Origin: Pseudomonadota bacterium
Lineage (GTDB): Bacteria > Desulfobacterota > Desulfobacteria > Desulfobacterales > Desulfobacteraceae
Length of the DNA: 6,282 nucleotides
Direction of reading: 5' to 3'
NCBI GenBank assembly: GCA_018816605.1
Contig: JAHIVS010000483.1
Coordinates: 1 to 6,282 of the forward strand
Positions 1 to 5,668 of this stretch are shown here, in pieces (positions within the stretch are counted from its first letter, which is position 1; every line of letters begins with the position of its first letter). A model generated the notes under the pieces. It worked only from the letters and a program-made list of their open reading frames with translations, made no database searches and had not been told where the DNA came from. The position numbers and the translations under genes are program-made.

Positions 1-302
1 AAGATAGAGGCCTTTGGACAGAACGCTGTCAGGCCTGCGGGTCCTGCGTTCTGGCAAGAACCGGGGGCATCTGCCCGGTTTCAAGGTGCGCCAAACGGGT
101 GCTCAACGGCCCCTGCGGCGGATCCACCAACGGCAAATGCGAACTGGGTCCGGATACGGACTGTGCCTGGCAGCTCATTGTGGATCGGCTCAAAGCCCTT
201 GACAAAATGGATGATTATGAGAAAGTTGCCCCCATCAAAGACTGGTCCACAGACCGGGCAGGCGGCCCCAGAACCGTAACCAGGGAGGATGTAAAAATAT
301 GA
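1..302 (+). CDS. metV: MetV-type methylene-tetrahydrofolate reductase C-terminal zinc-binding protein, 3' end only
   Basis: The reading frame is open from base 3 to the TGA at 300-302 and gives 99 residues; the start lies outside the window. Seen: a cysteine-rich segment with C-x2-C-x2-C (visible residues 9, 12, 15), then TGGICPVSRCAK, NGPCGGS, GKCE and CAW, further cysteines being at 24, 29, 38, 46 and 54. This order is the signature of the MTHFR C-terminal (MetV) family. Known: in acetogens MetV partners MetF in the Wood-Ljungdahl methyl branch and binds metal through such cysteines. It links MetF to larger electron-transfer complexes (HdrA/MvhD type) in some anaerobes. The stop overlaps the metF start by ATGA, so the two are translationally coupled and almost certainly form one complex. 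In other organisms the domain is the C-terminal part of a longer protein, so whether this is stand-alone cannot be told. Cytoplasmic. Confidence 0.85.
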   Translation, partial: DRGLWTERCQACGSCVLARTGGICPVSRCAKRVLNGPCGGSTNGKCELGPDTDCAWQLIVDRLKALDKMDDYEKVAPIKDWSTDRAGGPRTVTREDVKI

Positions 303-1231
303 GCGAGTTCGTAAGTGCCGGCAGGCTGGAAAGAGTGATGAAAGCAGGACACCTGGGTGTTACCTCGGAATGTGGTCCGCCACGGGGAAGTGACCCGGAA
401 GAGGTGCGCAAAAAAGGCTTGCTGATCAAAGATTATGTGGATGCCATTAATGTCACGGACAACCAGACCGCCATGACACGGATGTCTTCCCTTGCCGCCT
501 GTATCCATTTGAAACTTTTGGGAATAGAACCGGTGCTCCAGATGGTGACACGGGACAGAAACAGGGTGGCCCTCCAGAGTGATATTTTGGGAGCCGCCTC
601 CTTTGACATTCCCAACATGCTGTGTCTTTCCGGTGACCACCAGAGTTTTGGTGATTGCGCCAAGGGTCAGAATGTCCACGACCTGGATTCCATGCAATTG
701 GTCCAGACCGTCCGCCACATGCGGGATGAGGGAAAATTTTTAGGGGGTGACGACATCAAGCGCCCGCCCAAAATATTTGTAGGCGCGGCTGCCAATCCCT
801 TTGCCGATCCCTTTGAAATAAGGGTTCCCAGACTTGCCAAAAAGATTGCCTGCGGTGCGGAATTTATCCAGACCCAGTGTATCTACAATATTGACAAATT
901 CAAGGAATGGATGCGCCGGGCAGTGGACAGGGGACTCCATGAAAAGGCTTTTATCATGGCCGGCATGACGCCTATGAAATCGGTTGGTATGGCCAAATAT
1001 ATGAAAAAGAAGGTGCCGGGAATGGATGTGCCGGACGCGATCATCGAACGGCTCGCCGGAGTTGAAAAGGGAAAGCAGGCCCAGGAGGGGATTGATATCT
1101 GTGTGGAACATATTCAGCAGCTCAAGGAAGTGACCGGGGTTGCAGGATTCCATATCATGGCCATTGAATGGGAAGAAAAAGTGCCTGAGATCATAAAAAG
1201 AAGCGGTCTGTACCCGCGACCTGAATTGTAA
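299..1231 (+). CDS. metF: Methylene-tetrahydrofolate reductase MetF
   Basis: The product is 310 residues, full length for the family (E. coli MetF is about 296). It interconverts 5,10-methylene-THF and 5-methyl-THF using FAD, in the methyl branch of the Wood-Ljungdahl pathway. Seen: SECGPPRG near the N-terminus places Glu24 where MetF has its catalytic Glu (E. coli Glu28). LCLSGDH at 109-114 places Asp113 at the flavin-tuning Asp (E. coli Asp120, in LRGD). FIQTQCIYNIDKF at 189-201 is the conserved folate-site QTQ segment of the TIM barrel. The ATG start is supported by AGGGAGG at 282-288, ten bases upstream, and by the four-base overlap with the metV stop. A strong terminator follows about 25 bases after the stop, so metF is the last gene of its operon. 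Pairing with metV argues for an energy-metabolism role rather than only methionine synthesis; the physiological direction cannot be seen. No transmembrane segment or fusion is evident. Confidence 0.93.
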   Translation: MSEFVSAGRLERVMKAGHLGVTSECGPPRGSDPEEVRKKGLLIKDYVDAINVTDNQTAMTRMSSLAACIHLKLLGIEPVLQMVTRDRNRVALQSDILGAASFDIPNMLCLSGDHQSFGDCAKGQNVHDLDSMQLVQTVRHMRDEGKFLGGDDIKRPPKIFVGAAANPFADPFEIRVPRLAKKIACGAEFIQTQCIYNIDKFKEWMRRAVDRGLHEKAFIMAGMTPMKSVGMAKYMKKKVPGMDVPDAIIERLAGVEKGKQAQEGIDICVEHIQQLKEVTGVAGFHIMAIEWEEKVPEIIKRSGLYPRPEL

Positions 1232-1254
1232 CTCCCCCCTTTGATTGTGAAACG

Positions 1255-1293
1255 GGCCCTGGCAGGACGATTGCTTTGCCAGGGCCTTTTTTT
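1255..1293 (+). terminator. Intrinsic terminator of the metV-metF operon
   Basis: A perfect 10-bp inverted repeat, GGCCCTGGCA at 1255-1264 and TGCCAGGGCC at 1277-1286, has a 12-base loop and is followed at once by seven T residues (1287-1293). The GC-rich stem plus T run is the classic Rho-independent form. It begins 24 bases after the metF stop and separates this operon from yebG. Confidence 0.9.
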
Positions 1294-1318
1294 GTATTAA
1301 GAGGTAGAAAACTTTGGG

Positions 1319-1347
1319 TTGAACTTTGTCTTTGGATATATTAGATA
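1319..1347 (+). promoter_or_regulatory. Weak candidate sigma-70-type promoter for yebG
   Basis: TTGAAC at 1319-1324 and TAGATA at 1342-1347 are separated by 17 bases, in the gap after the metF terminator and about 110 bases before yebG. The -35 box matches the consensus at four of six positions and the -10 at only three of six, in an AT-rich stretch where such matches arise by chance. Some promoter must lie between 1294 and 1458, because the terminator upstream isolates yebG. This is only the best-spaced pair I can see. Confidence 0.2.
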
Positions 1348-1349
1348 TG

Positions 1350-1396
1350 TTTTTCATGGAAAAGCTGAAAAAATTAGTTTTTTTGCTTTTTTCATG
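1350..1396. other. Phased A/T tracts within an imperfect inverted repeat upstream of yebG
   Basis: Five runs of A or T lie at near-helical spacing: T5 at 1350-1354, A4 at 1360-1363, A6 at 1368-1373, T7 at 1378-1384 and T6 at 1387-1392. Their centres are about 8.5 to 10.5 bases apart. Such phasing is known to bend DNA and attract nucleoid proteins. The same stretch is a loose dyad bounded by CATG at 1355-1358 and 1393-1396. It lacks the GC-rich stem of a terminator. Function is inferred only from position in the yebG upstream region. Confidence 0.35.
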
Positions 1397-1458
1397 GGCT
1401 TCCTGGTAGCGTCAGTCCAAAGTTTTTTTATTATCATGTCGGATCTCAAGGAGAAAAG

Positions 1459-1797
1459 ATGGCTGTAATTGTAAAGTACATTGTTGTAAGGAATGGAGAG
1501 GAAAAAATGACATTTGCGACAAAAAAAGAAGCAGACGCCCATGATAAAATGCTTGATATTGCCGACAATGTGTATGATTTCCTGGAAAAAGCCAAAACAA
1601 ACCTCACCGAGGATCAGCTTGAAGAAATTTCTTTGGTCATGGCCCAGAAACGGGATGCCCTCATGTCCATTTTGAGGGGCATAACCCCCAAGAAAAAGGC
1701 GGTTTCAAAACCGGCAGAGAAACCAACTCCCAAACCGGCTGGAAAGGAAGCACCTTCTCCAAAAAAAGAAAGTGCAAAAACAAAGGGAAAAGAATAA
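1459..1797 (+). CDS. yebG: YebG family protein with Lys/Pro/Ala-rich C-terminal tail
   Basis: The product is 112 residues; E. coli YebG has 96. Seen: residues 1-75 closely follow the YebG pattern, with an N-terminal MAVIVKYIVVRNGEEKMTF segment, then KKEADAHDKMLD and a predicted helical region ending near MAQKRDALMSILRG. Known: E. coli yebG is a LexA-controlled SOS gene whose biochemical role is unclear. The tail, residues 77-112, has 12 Lys and 7 Pro among 36 residues and resembles bacterial histone H1-like or ribosome-associated basic tails. It is probably disordered and could bind nucleic acid (inference). The start is supported by AAGGAG at 1448-1453, five bases before the ATG. The gene appears monocistronic, with a terminator upstream and a 290-bp gap downstream. 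No E. coli-type SOS box (CTGT-N8-ACAG) is visible upstream, so SOS control is not shown; deltaproteobacterial LexA sites differ. Confidence 0.9.
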   Translation: MAVIVKYIVVRNGEEKMTFATKKEADAHDKMLDIADNVYDFLEKAKTNLTEDQLEEISLVMAQKRDALMSILRGITPKKKAVSKPAEKPTPKPAGKEAPSPKKESAKTKGKE

Positions 1798-2011
1798 ACC
1801 TGTTTCTTTGCTGATATCCATCTCCGGATGGGGACGATAAAATGGACGAATACAAAAAGAAGAGTGCCCTATCCGCGTTCATCTGCCTTCCGGCAAAGAA
1901 AAAATATCACTGGCGCCATTTCAATATTCTATGGTATTTTCATGGAGGCGCATTGGAACAACCAAAAGGTCAACCCCGGGGGGGGAGGCAATTGGCGGAT
2001 AAAATGCTATC

Positions 2012-2028
2012 CTTGCACATTGGTTGCA
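2012..2028 (+). promoter_or_regulatory. Putative sigma-54 (-24/-12) promoter of the 2-oxoacid oxidoreductase operon
   Basis: The segment reads TTGCAC (2013-2018), five bases, then TTGCA (2024-2028). The sigma-54 consensus is TGGCAC-N5-TTGCA, so 10 of 11 specified bases match with exact spacing, and a C precedes as the preferred pyrimidine. The one mismatch is the first G of the -25/-24 GG pair. Transcription would start near 2039, giving a leader of roughly 49 bases to the TTG start at 2088. If real, the operon needs an ATP-dependent enhancer-binding activator. The alternative reading is a direct repeat of TTGCACA at an 11-base offset acting as an operator. Confidence 0.5.
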
Positions 2029-2074
2029 CAAATGAGCTAAATATGACCTTTATTTAAAATACATTTGTAAAAGC

Positions 2075-2080
2075 GGGAGG
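2075..2080 (+). promoter_or_regulatory. Ribosome binding site fixing a TTG start
   Basis: GGGAGG at 2075-2080 lies seven bases before TTG at 2088-2090. In this frame there is a TAA at 2055-2057 and no ATG or GTG start codon between it and the iron-sulfur N-terminus, so TTG is the supported start. Confidence 0.75.
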
Positions 2081-2087
2081 AACCTCA

Positions 2088-3839
2088 TTGAATCCAACTG
2101 ATACGAACGACCCTGAGTATTTTCATCGCGTGATCGATTGCCAGTTTGCATGTCCGGCCCACACCCCGGTGCCGGAATACATCAGGCTGATTGCCCAAAA
2201 AAAATATGCAGATGCCTATAGGATCAACTGGGAATCCAATGTTTTCCCGGGGATTTTGGGCAGGGTGTGTGACAGGCCCTGTGAGCCGGCCTGCCGCAGA
2301 GTCCGGGTGGAAGAAAAGGCCGTGGCCATCTGTCGCCTCAAACGGGTATGTGCAGACAATAAGGGGGATGTGGCCAGCCTTAAACCCGGGCCTTCCGTGA
2401 TGAAAAACAAAAATGGAAAAAAAATAGCCCTTATCGGCGGAGGCCCTGCTTCGCTTACCGTGGCCAGAGATCTTTTACGGCTTGGCTACAGCATCGATCT
2501 TTATGATGACCAGGCTGAGGCCGGCGGGTTTGTCCGAAGTCAGGTACCCTCTTTCAGGCTGCCCAAACGAGTGCTGGATGAAGAGGTGAACGCCATCCTT
2601 TCCATGGGCGTTGTCACCCATCTGAACACCTATATTTCCAGTATGAAAGCCTTTCTTGCCAAGGGGCATGATGCCGTATTCGTCGGCACCGGCGCCCCAA
2701 GGGGCCGGGACCTTGATCTCCCGGGCAGGCAGGAAGCAAAAAAATTTGTTCACATCGGCATTGAATGGCTGGCAGGCGTCCAATACGGGCACACAAAAAA
2801 AACCGGCAAAACAACCCTTGTGATCGGCGGAGGAAATACCGCCATGGATTGCTGCAGGACCGCAAGGCGGCTTGGCGGAAAGCAGGTTAAGGTCATCATC
2901 CGGGGAACACGGGAAAAGATGAAAGCCTCCCCGTGGGAGATCGAAGATGCCATAAGAGAGGATATCCCGATTTTAGAGCACCTTTCGCCGGTTGATTTTA
3001 TCATGGAAGGCGATTGCTTAAAAGGAATGAATTTTCAGCGATTGGAAAAGGGCAAGACGGACACGGAAACACTTTTTATTCCCTGTGACGAAGTCCTGCT
3101 GGCCGTAGGCCAGCAGAATGCTTTCCCCTGGATTGAAAAAGATATCGGCCTTAGTTTTGACGAGAAAGGCCGGCCCCGGGTGGATGCAACTACGTTTCAG
3201 TCTGATCTTGACCATGTTTTTTTCGGCGGGGATGCCGCCTTTGGACCCAAAAATGTGATTACGGCGGTGGCCCACGGCCACGAGGCCGCCATCTCCATTG
3301 ATCTGTTCTGCAATGGAAAAGACCTTTCAAAAAGGCCTCTGCCCTTTACCACCCTTGCCGGTCAGAAAATGGGGCTCCGGGAATGGATATACCATAGCCA
3401 AGTCTCAGGCGAGACCCGCCAGAAGGTGCCCATGGTGTCAAAGGTCAAATCCATAAAGGACCGCCTCATGGAAGTGGAGCTGGGGTTTAATCCCAAAGTC
3501 GGTTCTAAAGAGGCCCTTCGCTGTCTTAATTGTGATATCCAGACCGTTTTTGCCGCAGAGCTTTGTATTGAATGCGATGCCTGTGTGGATGTCTGCCCCA
3601 CAACCTGCATTAATTTTCTTAAAAACGGCGATGAAAAGGAGTTAAGAGAGCGCCTTTCGGTACCGGCCAGAAACCCATCCCAGCCCCTTTATGTTTCTGA
3701 TCTCCTTCCCACCGGAAGGGTGATGGTCAAAGATGAAGACCTTTGCCTTCACTGCGGGCTGTGTGCGGAAAGGTGTCCCACAGCTGCCTGGGACATGAAA
3801 AAATATTCTTATAACCCGTCAAAGGCAGGACAAAGATGA
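2088..3839 (+). CDS. GltD-like FAD/NAD(P) oxidoreductase with C-terminal 2[4Fe-4S] ferredoxin domain
   Basis: The product is 583 residues in three parts. (1) Residues 15-90 form a GltD-type iron-sulfur domain, with C18-x3-C22P and GRVC61-x3-C65-x3-C69 plus C82 and C88. (2) Residues 110-410 are a two-Rossmann flavoprotein core: FAD motif LIGGGPAS (115-122), NAD(P) motif VIGGGNTAMD (245-254), and the closing FAD segment FFGGDAAFG (378-386). (3) After C479-x2-C482, a ferredoxin domain carries C493-x2-C496-x2-C499-x3-C503P and C553-x2-C556-x2-C559-x3-C563P. Known relatives move electrons between ferredoxin-type clusters, FAD and NAD(P)H, as in glutamate synthase small subunit. R272 and R275, after the second Rossmann strand, lie where GltD-like proteins contact the NADPH phosphate, so NADP(H) is plausible (inference). 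It starts at TTG and overlaps korA by ATGA. Context suggests it is the electron-accepting subunit of a KorAB complex, comparable to the flavin subunit of the Azoarcus 2-oxoglutarate:NADP+ oxidoreductase. It is not glutamate synthase: no large subunit is adjacent. Confidence 0.9.
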   Translation: MNPTDTNDPEYFHRVIDCQFACPAHTPVPEYIRLIAQKKYADAYRINWESNVFPGILGRVCDRPCEPACRRVRVEEKAVAICRLKRVCADNKGDVASLKPGPSVMKNKNGKKIALIGGGPASLTVARDLLRLGYSIDLYDDQAEAGGFVRSQVPSFRLPKRVLDEEVNAILSMGVVTHLNTYISSMKAFLAKGHDAVFVGTGAPRGRDLDLPGRQEAKKFVHIGIEWLAGVQYGHTKKTGKTTLVIGGGNTAMDCCRTARRLGGKQVKVIIRGTREKMKASPWEIEDAIREDIPILEHLSPVDFIMEGDCLKGMNFQRLEKGKTDTETLFIPCDEVLLAVGQQNAFPWIEKDIGLSFDEKGRPRVDATTFQSDLDHVFFGGDAAFGPKNVITAVAHGHEAAISIDLFCNGKDLSKRPLPFTTLAGQKMGLREWIYHSQVSGETRQKVPMVSKVKSIKDRLMEVELGFNPKVGSKEALRCLNCDIQTVFAAELCIECDACVDVCPTTCINFLKNGDEKELRERLSVPARNPSQPLYVSDLLPTGRVMVKDEDLCLHCGLCAERCPTAAWDMKKYSYNPSKAGQR

Positions 3840-5668
3840 AAAAACTCAAACGTGTAAATGATTTTGTTATCCGGTTTGCCAATGTGAACGGATCCGGATC
3901 TGCCAGCGCCAACAACCTTTTTGCAAAGGCGGTCTTCAGGCTGGGGGTGCCCGTGAGCCCCAAAAATATTTTTCCGTCCAACATACAGGGACTGCCGACC
4001 TGGTATGAGGTCAGGGTCAGCGAACAGGGGTACCTGGGACGCAGGGGCGGGTATGATTTTGTGGTTGCCGTCAACGGCCAGACCCTTGAAAAGGATTACG
4101 ACGATCTTCTGCCGGGCGGATATTTTTTGTATGATTCCACAAGATTACTTTCCGATCACTTTGATCGAAAGGATATCACCCCCATCGGCATTCCCTTAAC
4201 CGATATCTGCAACCGGGAAATCGAGAATCCCAAGCTGCGGCCTCTGCTGAAAAACATCCTCTATGTGGGGGCCGTTGCCTTTTTGTTGGATATGGACTTT
4301 TCGGTTCTCATTGACTCGATCACAAAACAATTCAGCAAGAAACCCAAGCTTGCAGCCCCCAATATCCGCTGCCTGGAATTGGGATTTGACTATGCATCAA
4401 AGCATTTTCCCGATGTCTGCAAGCTTTCGGTAAAGCGCAGCAGCAAACTGAGCACCCACATCCTGATGGACGGCAACAGCGCCACGGCTTTGGGTGCTGT
4501 GTACAGTGGTGCAACCGTTGCCGGATGGTATCCCATCACCCCGTCCACCTCCGTCATTGAAGCCTTTGACAAGTTTACCCGCCAATACCGGCTGGATGAA
4601 TGCCAAAAAAGAAAGGCGGCCATTATCCAGGCAGAAGATGAACTGGCTGCACTGGGGATCGCCATCGGGGCCTCCTGGAACGGTGCCAGGGCCTTTACCG
4701 CCACCTCAGGGCCCGGGATATCCTTGATGAATGAACTGCTGGGCCTGGCCTATTTTACCGAAATTCCCGTGGTGCTGGTCGATGTCCAGAGAGCCGGGCC
4801 CAGTACGGGCATGCCCACGCGGACCCAGCAGTCAGACATCCAGGCATGTGCCTATGCCTCCCACGGCGATACCAAGCATGTCCTGCTGTTCCCCTGCGAT
4901 CCCACAGAGTGCTTCCAGATGGCCGCAGACAGCTTTGACCTGGCGGAAACACTCCAGACTCCGGTGATTCTCTTGAGTGATCTTGACCTTGGGATGAACG
5001 ATCATGTCTGTCTGCCAATGGAGTGGGACGACCGTCGCAAATACTGCCGGGGGAAAGTTCTCGACCGAGACAAGCTGGACACCCTGACCCGAGACTTTGG
5101 CCGTTATCTGGATACAGACGGCGACGGCATCTGCTATCGGACAATTCCTGGGACCCACCCCCAGAAAGGGGCTTTTTTTACCCGGGGATCCTCCCATGAC
5201 GAATATGCCGGCTATACCGAGGACACGGATGTTTATCAACGGTGTATGGAGCGGCTGTCCAGAAAATGGGAGACCGCAAAAACACTTGTGCCGGCTCCCC
5301 GTATAAAAGTACATGATACGCCGGGCGCTGGGGGAGCCATCTTTTATGGTACCAGCACATACGCCGCTTATGAGGCAATGGAGATGCTTGACAAAAAGGG
5401 CATTGCCCTTGATACCCTGCGCTTGAGGGGGTTTCCCTTCCAGAACGATGTCCGTGAATTTATCGACCGGCATGAGAGGCTTTTTGTGATCGAACAGAAC
5501 CGGGACGGCCAGATGCGAACCCTTTTGATGAATGAGCTTGGTTTTGCTCCGGAAAAGCTTATTTCCATCACCCATTTTGACGGCACGCCCATTGATGCAA
5601 GACATATCTGTCAGTCCATTGAAGCAAAGCTGACCCAGACCCTGACCCCCAAAGGAGGTGCCGCATGA
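3836..5668 (+). CDS. korA: 2-oxoacid:acceptor oxidoreductase, fused gamma-alpha subunit (KorA type)
   Basis: The product is 610 residues, the length usual for fused gamma-alpha subunits. Residues 7-195 are the gamma domain, opening with NDFVIRFANVNGSGSASAN and containing PSNIQGLPTWYEVRV; family members of this subtype are common with KorB in anaerobic aromatic degraders. Residues 205-480 are the alpha pyrimidine-binding domain: WYPITPSTS (231-239) is the conserved YPITP motif that contacts the 2-oxoacid, QAEDELAALG (265-274) carries the conserved acidic residue near TPP, and GPSTGMPTRTQQSD (321-334) holds the substrate/CoA-region arginine. YRTIPGTHP and RGSSHDEYAGYTED (435-463) are family hallmarks. 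Residues 495-590 form the C-terminal transketolase-like domain. With KorB it converts 2-oxoacid plus CoA to acyl-CoA plus CO2 and two low-potential electrons, reversibly. No cluster motif occurs in this subunit. It overlaps both neighbours by ATGA; AGGA at 3827-3830 is the likely ribosome site. Substrate is probably 2-oxoglutarate but not proven. Confidence 0.92.
   Translation: MKKLKRVNDFVIRFANVNGSGSASANNLFAKAVFRLGVPVSPKNIFPSNIQGLPTWYEVRVSEQGYLGRRGGYDFVVAVNGQTLEKDYDDLLPGGYFLYDSTRLLSDHFDRKDITPIGIPLTDICNREIENPKLRPLLKNILYVGAVAFLLDMDFSVLIDSITKQFSKKPKLAAPNIRCLELGFDYASKHFPDVCKLSVKRSSKLSTHILMDGNSATALGAVYSGATVAGWYPITPSTSVIEAFDKFTRQYRLDECQKRKAAIIQAEDELAALGIAIGASWNGARAFTATSGPGISLMNELLGLAYFTEIPVVLVDVQRAGPSTGMPTRTQQSDIQACAYASHGDTKHVLLFPCDPTECFQMAADSFDLAETLQTPVILLSDLDLGMNDHVCLPMEWDDRRKYCRGKVLDRDKLDTLTRDFGRYLDTDGDGICYRTIPGTHPQKGAFFTRGSSHDEYAGYTEDTDVYQRCMERLSRKWETAKTLVPAPRIKVHDTPGAGGAIFYGTSTYAAYEAMEMLDKKGIALDTLRLRGFPFQNDVREFIDRHERLFVIEQNRDGQMRTLLMNELGFAPEKLISITHFDGTPIDARHICQSIEAKLTQTLTPKGGAA
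5651..5659 (+). promoter_or_regulatory. Strong ribosome binding site of korB inside the korA 3' end
   Basis: AAAGGAGGT, a near-perfect anti-Shine-Dalgarno match, ends five bases before the korB ATG and encodes part of the KGGAA C-terminus of KorA. It implies efficient independent initiation in addition to coupling through the ATGA overlap. Confidence 0.75.

Larger units (their letters stand above)
1798..2087. other. Intergenic region between yebG and the 2-oxoacid oxidoreductase operon
   Basis: This 290-bp gap has no convincing gene. After yebG there is a small dyad, CCATC-TCCG-GATGG (1818-1831), without a T run, so it is at best a poor terminator. A second short dyad, TGCC-TTCC-GGCA, sits at 1884-1895. 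A run of eight G follows four C at 1974-1985. TAAAAT at 2000-2005 looks like a -10 box but has no -35 partner at normal spacing. A sigma-54-like element (2012-2028) and a ribosome binding site (2075-2080) occupy the end. The region upstream of 2012 is where an enhancer-binding activator would be expected to bind, but I recognise no specific site. Confidence 0.6.

Noticed and set aside
215..718. 167-codon open frame on the minus strand
   Set aside because: It is antisense to metV/metF, both well supported, and the product is not recognisable.
740..1357. 205-codon open frame on the minus strand running through the metF terminator
   Set aside because: It is antisense to the conserved metF sequence and reads through the terminator hairpin; no family features are visible.
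1355..1396. AT-rich inverted repeat as a terminator
   Set aside because: The stem is imperfect and almost all A-T, with no trailing T run after the 3' arm; the metF operon already has a strong terminator upstream.
1818..1831. Hairpin CCATC-TCCG-GATGG as a yebG terminator
   Set aside because: Only five base pairs and no T run follow, so it does not meet the usual intrinsic terminator form.
1842..2057. 71-codon open frame (and an overlapping 70-codon frame at 1828-2040) in the yebG-kor gap
   Set aside because: There is no recognisable motif, only a weak ribosome site, two competing overlapping frames, and the 3' end covers the sigma-54-like element. A short unknown peptide cannot be excluded but is not supported.
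2088..3839. Annotation as glutamate synthase small subunit
   Set aside because: The C-terminal ferredoxin domain, the absence of an adjacent large subunit and coupling to korA/korB point to a 2-oxoacid oxidoreductase partner.
4832..5605. 257-codon open frame on the minus strand
   Set aside because: It lies wholly within korA, which has clear family motifs throughout; its translation shows no recognisable domain and it is a shadow of the coding strand.
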